Source: Skeletonema tropicum (lineage: Eukaryota > Bacillariophyta > Thalassiosirophyceae > Thalassiosirales > Thalassiosiraceae). From it: 64,000 bases of DNA. Below, piece after piece: positions 15,403 through 23,658 of this stretch (position 1 is its first letter; each line of letters begins with the position of its first letter). The notes under the pieces are model-generated. The model worked only from the letters and a program-made list of their open reading frames with translations, was not told the origin of the DNA and ran no database searches. Made by a program: the position numbers and the translations under genes. The stretch spans positions 1,426,001-1,490,000 of the forward strand of contig CM074148.1 in the NCBI GenBank assembly GCA_037178625.1, read 5' to 3'.

Positions 15403-18400
15403 ATGTTGACAAGCTACCCAGAGATGTTGACAAGCTACCCAGAGGAGACAAAGGGAGCGGATAATACAGAGCTTGTAGGGCAACACAAGAATGCCTCTAT
15501 CAGCCCGGAGGAGAGGGCAGCTCAGAAGGTAAAGAAGGCCGCTGTAGACAAGCTCTATCATCAATGCAAGCATGCCCCATTGAGCCCAGAGGAGAGGGCA
15601 GCTCAGAAGGCAACAAAGGCCGCTGTCGCTGTAAAAAAGCTCTGTCGTCAACGCAAGCATGCCTCGATGAGCCCAGAGGAGAGGACAGCTCAGAAGGCAA
15701 AGAAGGCCGCTGCAGACAAGCTCTATCGTCAACGCAAGAATGCCTTGATGAGCCCAGAGGAGAGGACAGCTCAGAAGGCAAAGAAGGCCGCTGCAGACAA
15801 GCTCTATCGTCAACGCAAGAATGCCTCGATGAGCCCAGAGGAGAGGACAGCTCAGAGGGCAAAGAAGGCCGATGCAGCAAAGCTTTACCGTCAACGCAAG
15901 AATGATTCGATGAGCCCAGAGGAGAGGACAGCTCAGAGGGCAAAGAAGGCCGCTGTAGACAAGTTTTACCGTCAACGCAAGATTGATTCGATGAGCCCAG
16001 AGGAGAGAACAGCTCAGAGGGCAAAGAAGGCCGATGCAGCAAAGCTTTACCGTCAACGCAAGATTGATTCGATGAGCCCAGAGGAGAGGACAGCTCAGAG
16101 GGCAAAGAAGGCCGATGCAGCAAAGCTTTACCATCAACGCAAGATTGATTCGATGAGCCCAGAGGAGAGGACAGCTCAGAGGGCAAAGAAGGCCGATGCA
16201 GCAAAGCTTTACCGTCAACACAAGATTGATTCAATGAGCCCAGAGGAGAGCGTTGGAAAGAGTTGTGATTACGAGATTGTTGTTGACAGAACACATCCAG
16301 TCCAACAAGCACGCGATCATGACCAAAAGAAAATCATGAAAGTCGATTGCAAACCAAATGCATTTCGCGCTGCTGTCTGTGTACTATGTGATAGGCTGAT
16401 TATTGGGTGTGAGGAAATCCACAAGATTACAGTAGATTCACTTCGTTCTCAGAAAAACAGGATAAGCGTCAAATCCTACGAAGATCACCATCAAGTCACG
16501 CTGAAAGATGAGCTCATTTCACAGTATGAAATTAAAGGCCACGAGCTCGAAGGCCTTCTGCTATCACCAAGAGCCAAGGAGACCAAGAACAAGAACGGAT
16601 GTATAGCATTTGAGGCATGCAGCCAGTGTAACAATGCGTGGCACAATGATAGCGATTCACCTCCAAAGTATGCCATCAGCAACGGCTTTGCCATCGGCCA
16701 TATCCCCACGGATATCATTGCCAATGAGGAAATTACAGAGCAGATGTGTTCGCTATTAGCTCCTGTCCGTCCTTTTGCCTACATATTTGCGTATACAGCT
16801 GGTGCTCACAAAGCTATACGTGGTCACTTTAGCTTTTTCGAGATTGATCTTACCCATTTTGGTTCCGTAATGAATCACTTCTTGACAACAGGTGCAAACC
16901 CGCTTGTCTATGTCGTGTTATGTGGACGAATGACTCCAAAACAGAAGGAACTAGTGAAACAAAGAGCAAGGCTTAACACAAAGAAAATGATGGAAATATT
17001 AGAATGGTTCGTTAATGAGTCTGGCCACCCAGGATATGAAGGAGTTACCGCACCATCACAGTGCCCTCAGCCCAACATTATCGTCGACGAAGAAACACCC
17101 AACAATACTGATCGAGAACATGATCCAGATCTAGAAGCAAAGTTTGCTGGAGCTTCGTTCCACTTTACCAGCACCCATGAGCCGCAAGATGATACTGGAG
17201 TTCACAAATCTAACCAAACGTTCGTCAAAGCTATGATTGATCGTACTATGCCAACTCTTCTGGTCAATGGTACCAACTATGCGGATCTTAGAGAACTTCT
17301 CCTTGAGAATATTGCACCGCTGCAATTTCCTTTTGGTCAAGGGGGGCCAAAAGTAAATAGGAGAACCCACATATCTCCAGTGGAATGCTATCGTTACTAC
17401 TGCCGACTCTCGCTTCCTCAATTCATGAGGGGGGACTTTCTCCTCTTGTTGAACCACATGTTCAATCGGCAGCGCAGTTACGAAACAGCAGTGGTCACTT
17501 GCAAATCGAGTTTGTTTGGACAGTCACTTGCCGAGAAGATGTCAAAACTCAAAATGAAAGACCTTGACCAGGCATTGTTTCAAAAACAAACCCACCAAAG
17601 GGTAACTGGAACGGCTAGAGAATACATCAGGGCAGTTGAGGCATCGTGCAAACCAATCGGGTACACTGCTCTAAGTGCCAAACAGAATCGCCAAAAGCAT
17701 TTTGCAATGGATAACTACTTTGGAGGCCATTCAATTTTCTTAACTACGACTCCATGTGATGAGCGCACCATCAGAGTTAAAGTCTTCGCTAACGCTGGCA
17801 AGGAGGTGTCACTACCAAACCTCGGTAACTGGGACAACGAAGAATTCTTGAAAGAATGCAGGTTAGACTTTGAGCTGAGAAAGGAGACCAGACGTCTGTA
17901 TCCTGGGGCATGTTCTCTCGTTTATCAGCATTTGATGCAGATTATTACAGAATGTTTGATAGGTTGGGACCCAAAGAAACAAACAGGGCGACTAGGCGTG
18001 TTTGGAGTACCAATAGCGTACTCAAGAACTGACGAAGAGCAAGGCAGGAAGACACTTCATAGTCACTGGCAAATATGGGTGAAAGACTTCAACAAAATTA
18101 GAGACGCGCTATTTCAAAGTGATGACAGAAAAAAGAAAGCCGCAAGGGACGCTCTCATATCATACATTAACAAAGTTGTCTGTGCCAGCTATGGGACTGA
18201 TTTTGTTGTGACTCACAATTGTGACGAAGATAGACCTGTTACAATGCCTATGCACGAAATCCTCCAGGAGGTAGAAGATAAGAATATCCTCCGCCGAGCA
18301 AACCACCAGGATCATTGCCTTGATGTTAAGGGCAAAGTATTGGAATGCAAACAGTGTGGGAAGCAATTTTCACCATCGGAGTGTATTGACATGGGCATTA

Positions 18401-21400
18401 GTCACATTCGTCAGCAATCGCTTACAACGATGAAAGATGATACAATTAACAGTAACAAAGAAACATCAGGCTCATCAGAAGCAATGAGAAAAAAGGAATG
18501 GCTCGATCCATCCGTTATTCGCTACCCGTTTGATTTTGACGAAGAAGGTAAGCCTACTGAAGCACTGAAGCAGCAGCAGATCATGACGGAGGTAGGCGGA
18601 GATGGATGGCTACATGACAGAAACCTACGCAAAGATCTATTGCATTACGTTTTTGACGAGCATGAGTATACACACCGGGGAACATGTTTCAAGGGTGGAA
18701 AAACAGAATGCAGAGGACATTTGCCAGAGATGGCAAGTGATGATTCCATCATTTTCGACAACGAAGCAATAGCTGCTATGAAACAAGGCAGGAGAAATGA
18801 CGACTTTTGTAGCACAAGCGACGACAATGGGGGGAAGGCCATCATTTGCCACTATCTAAATGGTGAGGTAGAACAAAAATCACAATATGCAATCTTACCA
18901 AAAAGACTGAATGGCAGTCAGTTTCTCAACCAGCACAGCTTGCCAATTTCAGATGATATTGGAGGTAATACCAATTTAACACTGGGTGATTGGAGCCACT
19001 CTTATTACACCACGCTGTACAAGTCCAAAGACACACAAGCTGAAGACAAGATGGCGTACCATCGAGTCCATGCCTCAATGGGCAGGAGGTTGTGGAGAGC
19101 ACAGCAACATCATCATGGACAAGAAAGTGAGGAGGAAGAGAGAAAGCAGAACCAGTCAACAGAAGATAACACGACAGCTCCTCCTGTAGAAGGAGATGAC
19201 GACGAAGAAGAACGTGCATGCTATATTGAAGGGCTCGGGAGAATAATTACTGGAGTGAACGCACTTCTTTCCAGAGACGTTGTAAGCTCCACTATGGCTC
19301 ACTTACTCATCTCCCAAGGGGGAGAAAGATTCACTTACTCACATGATTTCTCACACATTTCACTGCAGAATGTGGAGAATGTGCTAGAAGAGAAGGAAGG
19401 CATGCATTTCCGTTTGCGGAGGAATTGGAATGACGACACAAAGGAAACAAATGCATGGGCTGATTGCGCGGCTTATGACTACATTCACAGGCCAACCGAG
19501 CTTAACAACTTGTGCCTTTATGAGTACACAATGTGGTACAAAAAGGAATACAAGAGCTTCAAGCAATTGAATTCAAAGAGCAAAAGCACTACTACCACAT
19601 CCTACAAGTTTGCCGACCTCCATCAAGGTCAAAAGTATTGCTACCTCAAGAGAAGAAAACATCCAGTTATCCCCATCATATATATGGCAAGAAACCTTTG
19701 CGACGTGAAGTCATTAGATGTGCTTGAGGATAACCCCGACAGTGGAACAGTGCAGCACAGAGAAAGGTACGCGAAAACAGCCATGTTGCTATTCTATCCA
19801 TTCTGCAATGCCAATGATTTGATGGAGAATGGTGCCTACTGGCAAAAGTTTGTTAACGTAGGAGGGACAATAGAGTATGATGAAGTGACATACAACACAC
19901 TTGGTTTGAATCCATCATCAAAACAATTTTGGAATCACGGTAGGATGATTCTGGACAACATTGAAACGAGGCGCATTGCCGAAAAGGAAATGAAACGGCC
20001 CAAACGCAAGATCACGTACTTGACAGACACTCCAAAGAGTACTGGGAAACGAAAGAGAGAAAGCGTGGACAAAGATGATGGATTTGATATTGACATAAGC
20101 GACTTCTTACAGAATATGAATGACGAAGGTGTGCCACAAGCCTTAGAATCACGGCCACTTGCTGACGCCGATCTCAGGTCTCATGCCAAGATCATGAAAA
20201 GATCAAATGTTCGTGCATGTAGCGCTATCAAAACTCATGTTGATGACAATATCTCTGTACTCGAAACTGCGAAGAAGCCATCGACATCAACCACAAACTC
20301 AGAGCACACTAAAAACAACGCCGACACCAACAATCATCAACAACATCAACCCGCACCCTACAATGTTCGTATTCGATATGAGGATATCCTCACTTTCATT
20401 CAAGGATCTTTGCTTGTTGGTAGCAATGATGAAGGTACCTTTGATAGAGACATGGATGATGGAGACGGAGATGGAGGAGAAGAATCTACATCATTGAAGT
20501 TTAAGCGGCAATGTCTCAAAAAGATTCCCACCATGTACGAGATTGCAAGGGGAAAGACCAGTAAGTACAACCTCGACAACAAACAATTTATTGCCTATCA
20601 AATAGTGTGTTGTACATTTCTGCTCCAGCTCGTCATGGAGGGAGATCACTATGATACCAAGCTTGGAGAATTGCTAGGAGCAACGCTCGGTCCCTTGGCG
20701 GAAAGCGTGCAACGTAAAAAAGACAGTCTTGTACAGGAACTCAACGCAAAAGGAGGAAAGGAGCACCTCATTATGTTCATCACAGGTCCCGCTGGTTGTG
20801 GCAAGAGTACAACAATGGAAGCAGCTCAACACTATTGTCACAGATTTTGCACTGCTATCGCAGCTGCCTTCAATGATTATACTTTCTACTTCACTGCAAC
20901 AACCGGGTCAGCTGCAGCTCTCTTTGGAGGAACAACAATCCACAGCGCAGCCCACTTGAACAAAAGTAGGATCAATGATGAGATGAGGGCTATTTGGCGC
21001 GATGATGTGCGAATCCTCATTGTTGATGAAATATCTTTTTTCAAGGCTAGCGATGTGGTAAAACTTGACAAGCAACTGAAAAAGCTCACTGGCCGGTATG
21101 ACATGGTTTATGGAGGGGTGTCAATAGTCTTCTCTGGAGACTTCCACCAACTTAAGCCAATCTGTGCAGAAGATGATGTGCTCTACTCTAACTCCGATGC
21201 AGCTTCGGTTTGGGAGAATACCATCAACTGTGCCATCTTTCTTGATAACAGCCACAGATTCAAAGACGACCCCGAGTTTGGGGAAATACTCGCTAGAATG
21301 AGAATGGGGGAGGATACACGTGAAGATAGAGAGCTAATAAACAAGCGAGTAGTGAGCACTAGCACTAGCTCCACCTCCACCCTTACGTTGCCTGAACACG

Positions 21401-22368
21401 CACCTGACGCATGTTTCGCATGCTCTACCAACAAAGAACGAAATGGCGTCACGGCAGCAACGTTCAAAATGCACATAGAAGAAACACACCCTACCATTAA
21501 TGATGATAGTTCACCACCTGACCACACTCTCATAATTGAGGCATCAATATCCAAAGCAAACCATACTGATACTAATTACGAGGATGAAAGAGAGACCAAG
21601 AAAAGGAGGACAAGACGAAGACGAAGGCGTATGCAACGCAGAAAGGTTTCTGCAGCTTTCCACGACACCATTACCACGCAACTGGGAGATGATGACATAA
21701 GGTCGACCAACTTTGCCTCAAATGGAGCTAAAATCGAGCCCGCCCTACGCATTTACCCCGGATCCCACCATATGTGCATAACGAATGAGGATCTTGACAA
21801 AGGGCGAGGCAACGGGACCCTTTGCAAGTGCTTGAAAGTCAAACTCAGAATGGATGGGCGGGAGAGAAGGTGGAAAAATTGGGATGGAAAGAAGGTATGG
21901 ACTGTTTCTGTTGACGACGTGGAGTGGGTAGAGTTCGAGCACTACCCAACTAGTATTGGCTCCAAAGCACGGACCTTCAAGCTCAAACCACAAGAATTTT
22001 CGGCCACTATCAAGTTCCCTCTGACTGAAACAATAAATACAACAGTAGGCAATGCACAAGTCAAGCAGGTTCCTGTTAACTCCAACACAGCAACTACTGG
22101 CCACAAGCTGCAGGGAATGTCAAAAGACATCCTCATTGTGAATGACTGGAATTACCGATGCGTGAACTGGATATACGTTGTCTTGTCAAGGGTGAGAACA
22201 CTAGCTGGACTCTACCTAATGAAACCATTGGACCTTGATCGCAGCTTCAATGTTCCTCAAAATCTCATTCGCTTCGAGCAACGCTTGAAGGACATCAAAG
22301 AACGACCAATTCTCGACATGTTGGGTTACCAATCGAATGCAGAGATCGATACTGATACAAAGCAGTGA
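15403..22368 (+). CDS. Helitron Rep/PIF1-like helicase (2321 residues)
   Basis: Start ATG 15403 is chosen because the partial copy at 22761 conserves this start (TGTACCTGATGT then ACAAGCTA). The frame is open further up to 15286 without an ATG. Residues about 28-280 are nine 27-residue charged repeats of SPEERTAQRAKKADAAKLY type. A Helitron-like N-terminal region with C-x2-C and ISNGFAIGHIP comes around 400-480. The Rep nuclease shows TDEEQGRKTLHSHWQIWV (HxH, about residue 885) and SYYTTLYKSK (about 1203), the paired Tyr region. The SF1B helicase has Walker A GPAGCGKST (about 1795), TATTGSAAALFGG, Walker B ILIVDEIS, SGDFHQLKP, TGHKLQG and YVVLSRVR near the C-terminus. All motifs look intact with no stops. 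It should nick, unwind and strand-transfer the element. An Asp/Gly-rich linker precedes the helicase. Confidence 0.93.
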   Translation: MLTSYPEMLTSYPEETKGADNTELVGQHKNASISPEERAAQKVKKAAVDKLYHQCKHAPLSPEERAAQKATKAAVAVKKLCRQRKHASMSPEERTAQKAKKAAADKLYRQRKNALMSPEERTAQKAKKAAADKLYRQRKNASMSPEERTAQRAKKADAAKLYRQRKNDSMSPEERTAQRAKKAAVDKFYRQRKIDSMSPEERTAQRAKKADAAKLYRQRKIDSMSPEERTAQRAKKADAAKLYHQRKIDSMSPEERTAQRAKKADAAKLYRQHKIDSMSPEESVGKSCDYEIVVDRTHPVQQARDHDQKKIMKVDCKPNAFRAAVCVLCDRLIIGCEEIHKITVDSLRSQKNRISVKSYEDHHQVTLKDELISQYEIKGHELEGLLLSPRAKETKNKNGCIAFEACSQCNNAWHNDSDSPPKYAISNGFAIGHIPTDIIANEEITEQMCSLLAPVRPFAYIFAYTAGAHKAIRGHFSFFEIDLTHFGSVMNHFLTTGANPLVYVVLCGRMTPKQKELVKQRARLNTKKMMEILEWFVNESGHPGYEGVTAPSQCPQPNIIVDEETPNNTDREHDPDLEAKFAGASFHFTSTHEPQDDTGVHKSNQTFVKAMIDRTMPTLLVNGTNYADLRELLLENIAPLQFPFGQGGPKVNRRTHISPVECYRYYCRLSLPQFMRGDFLLLLNHMFNRQRSYETAVVTCKSSLFGQSLAEKMSKLKMKDLDQALFQKQTHQRVTGTAREYIRAVEASCKPIGYTALSAKQNRQKHFAMDNYFGGHSIFLTTTPCDERTIRVKVFANAGKEVSLPNLGNWDNEEFLKECRLDFELRKETRRLYPGACSLVYQHLMQIITECLIGWDPKKQTGRLGVFGVPIAYSRTDEEQGRKTLHSHWQIWVKDFNKIRDALFQSDDRKKKAARDALISYINKVVCASYGTDFVVTHNCDEDRPVTMPMHEILQEVEDKNILRRANHQDHCLDVKGKVLECKQCGKQFSPSECIDMGISHIRQQSLTTMKDDTINSNKETSGSSEAMRKKEWLDPSVIRYPFDFDEEGKPTEALKQQQIMTEVGGDGWLHDRNLRKDLLHYVFDEHEYTHRGTCFKGGKTECRGHLPEMASDDSIIFDNEAIAAMKQGRRNDDFCSTSDDNGGKAIICHYLNGEVEQKSQYAILPKRLNGSQFLNQHSLPISDDIGGNTNLTLGDWSHSYYTTLYKSKDTQAEDKMAYHRVHASMGRRLWRAQQHHHGQESEEEERKQNQSTEDNTTAPPVEGDDDEEERACYIEGLGRIITGVNALLSRDVVSSTMAHLLISQGGERFTYSHDFSHISLQNVENVLEEKEGMHFRLRRNWNDDTKETNAWADCAAYDYIHRPTELNNLCLYEYTMWYKKEYKSFKQLNSKSKSTTTTSYKFADLHQGQKYCYLKRRKHPVIPIIYMARNLCDVKSLDVLEDNPDSGTVQHRERYAKTAMLLFYPFCNANDLMENGAYWQKFVNVGGTIEYDEVTYNTLGLNPSSKQFWNHGRMILDNIETRRIAEKEMKRPKRKITYLTDTPKSTGKRKRESVDKDDGFDIDISDFLQNMNDEGVPQALESRPLADADLRSHAKIMKRSNVRACSAIKTHVDDNISVLETAKKPSTSTTNSEHTKNNADTNNHQQHQPAPYNVRIRYEDILTFIQGSLLVGSNDEGTFDRDMDDGDGDGGEESTSLKFKRQCLKKIPTMYEIARGKTSKYNLDNKQFIAYQIVCCTFLLQLVMEGDHYDTKLGELLGATLGPLAESVQRKKDSLVQELNAKGGKEHLIMFITGPAGCGKSTTMEAAQHYCHRFCTAIAAAFNDYTFYFTATTGSAAALFGGTTIHSAAHLNKSRINDEMRAIWRDDVRILIVDEISFFKASDVVKLDKQLKKLTGRYDMVYGGVSIVFSGDFHQLKPICAEDDVLYSNSDAASVWENTINCAIFLDNSHRFKDDPEFGEILARMRMGEDTREDRELINKRVVSTSTSSTSTLTLPEHAPDACFACSTNKERNGVTAATFKMHIEETHPTINDDSSPPDHTLIIEASISKANHTDTNYEDERETKKRRTRRRRRRMQRRKVSAAFHDTITTQLGDDDIRSTNFASNGAKIEPALRIYPGSHHMCITNEDLDKGRGNGTLCKCLKVKLRMDGRERRWKNWDGKKVWTVSVDDVEWVEFEHYPTSIGSKARTFKLKPQEFSATIKFPLTETINTTVGNAQVKQVPVNSNTATTGHKLQGMSKDILIVNDWNYRCVNWIYVVLSRVRTLAGLYLMKPLDLDRSFNVPQNLIRFEQRLKDIKERPILDMLGYQSNAEIDTDTKQ
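15485..16245 (+). repeat. in-frame 81-bp tandem repeat, nine units
   Basis: Each unit codes for 27 residues with the core SPEERTAQ and ends in LYRQRK. Units 5-9 are most alike and units 1-2 most diverged, suggesting recent expansion at the 3' side. Because of the repeat, long open frames also appear on the minus strand; these are shadows. Related repeats occur at 14418-14560 and 22830-23110. Confidence 0.93.
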
Positions 22369-22399
22369 AGAGTTGAAGTCATCTAAAAGTAAAAATAGA

Positions 22400-22552
22400 A
22401 ATCCAAGCTTCGACTGAGTCGAGCGTAGGCTTATTCCGGAAATCTGAGGAGCTCCAACATAGCATAAGTAGATAGCTCGTGTTACATTGTACGCGTGGGC
22501 AGACCCGTCCATCCCACGCAAGAGATGTTGACCGGTATTTGCAAAATCTCAT
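22400..22552 (+). repeat. Helitron-type 3' terminus with hairpins (second copy)
   Basis: Holds a short inverted repeat TCGACT-G-AGTCGA near 22410 and the GCGTGGG/CCCACGC hairpin at 22493-22519, then TTGACCGGTATTTGCAAAAT. The second part is homologous to 14230-14320. It starts about 30-120 nt after the stop codon of the Rep/helicase gene. Confidence 0.55.
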
Positions 22553-22571
22553 TTCACGACTTTCACTTATA

Positions 22572-22669
22572 GGAATAGGCTGGCCTATTCCATCAGGAAT
22601 AGTCCACCCTATTCCATCGAAAACCTAAAATTATTACGTTGGACAACTTCATAATTTAAAAAAAAATAC
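22572..22669 (+). promoter_or_regulatory. bipartite upstream module of the truncated Helitron copy
   Basis: GGAATAGGCTGGCCTATTCC at 22572-22591 and GGAATAGTCCACCCTATTCC at 22596-22615 (24-bp period), then CATAATTTAAAAAAAAAT from 22651, 36 nt on. It lies only 20 bp after the terminal hairpin segment of the preceding element. Confidence 0.55.
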
Positions 22670-22760
22670 AATAGAGAACTCAATAAGTATGCATAGAGGG
22701 TATAATAATTCACCCGAGAGTCAACTTTGTGTGTCAAGATAATCTTGGTGTATGTACCTG

Positions 22761-23250
22761 ATGTCGACAAGCTATCCAGAGGAGACTAATGGAGCCGGTC
22801 ATACTGCAGAGCTTGTACGGCAACGCAAGAATGCCTCTATCAGCCCAGAGGAAAGGGCAGCTCAAAGGGCTAAGGCCGCCGCTAGAGTAAAGCTTTACCG
22901 TCAACGCAAGCATGCCTCGATGAGCGCAGAGGAGAGGGCAGCTCAGAAGGCAAAAAAATCCGCTGCGGCAAGGCTTCGCCGTCAACGCAAGATTGAGTCG
23001 ATGAGCGCAGAGGAGAGGGCAGCTCAGAAGGCAAAGAAGACCGCTGCGGCAAGGCTTTACCGTCAACGCAAGATTGAATCGATGAGCTCAGCAGGCAAAG
23101 AAGGCCGCTGCGGCTAGGCTTTACCGTCAACAAACGAATGCGATGACCCCAGAGGAGAGCATTGGAAAGAGTTGTGATTACGAAATTGTTGTTGACAAAA
23201 CCCATCCAGTCCAACAGGCACGCAATCATGAAAAGAAAGAAAATCATGAA
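22761..23250 (+). pseudogene. truncated and frameshifted copy of the Helitron Rep/helicase N-terminus
   Basis: ATG 22761 and the following residues MSTSYPEETNGAG correspond to the start of the 15403 gene. About four of the 27-residue repeats (SAEERAAQKAKK variants) follow. A deletion near 23085 removes part of a repeat and shifts the frame, which stops at 23117. Homology resumes (ESIGKSCDYEIVVDKTHPVQ in another frame) and ends near 23250, 85 bp before the next transposon. The rest of the gene is absent. Confidence 0.8.
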
Positions 23251-23334
23251 TATATGTAAGAGAGAAGAGAGCGAAAGCAGGAGAGCCGGGAGAAGCTTGC
23301 CCTGCCGCCGCACGCCAATATTATTATGTCGATA

Positions 23335-23520
23335 TGTTAGACCCAAAAGAACAAATCTGCCATTTAGCCAAATGGCGGTAACAAAGTGCGCCATTTAGCC
23401 AAATGGCAGAAATGACACAACCAAAAGACCAAATCGGACAAAATCCATCAAATCGGATACATTTGGCTTAAATGCTATGCCACCACCACCAATAGACCAA
23501 ATGCCCCGTAGCTCGGGCCT
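23335..23520 (+). repeat. left terminal inverted repeat
   Basis: Pairs with 30936-31085. It contains the palindrome GCCATTTAGCCAAATGGC twice (from about 23358 and 23389) because of a 31-nt tandem duplication that the right end lacks. Other shared blocks are GGATACATTTGGC and CCAATAGACC. Confidence 0.85.
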
Positions 23521-23658
23521 TGGGTATTTTATCTGCCTCCTCCGTGGGCACATCTGAAAAAGATAGAGAAGCCCTCTCACAGCCACTAATTTAGAATACA
23601 ATGTTTGTGCTCTTTATTCCGTATCACGCACAACACAACTCTTCATAAATCCTCTTAC

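Larger units (their letters stand above)
15205..22552 (+). mobile_element. Helitron-type element, apparently autonomous (ends approximate)
   Basis: Carries a complete Rep plus PIF1-helicase gene and ends with a hairpin segment that is also found at 14230-14320. The left limit is placed at the first GGAATAG repeat because the same 5' arrangement recurs in the partial copy at 22572. I cannot see a canonical 5' TC or 3' CTRR end, so both limits are estimates. Helitrons move by rolling-circle-like replication and leave no target-site duplication. Confidence 0.65.

Noticed and set aside
15373..16312. Long minus-strand frames (270 and 282 codons) opposite the Helitron N-terminus
   Set aside because: They are produced by the in-frame 81-bp repeat on the other strand; their repetitive Leu/Ser/Cys-rich products have no independent support.
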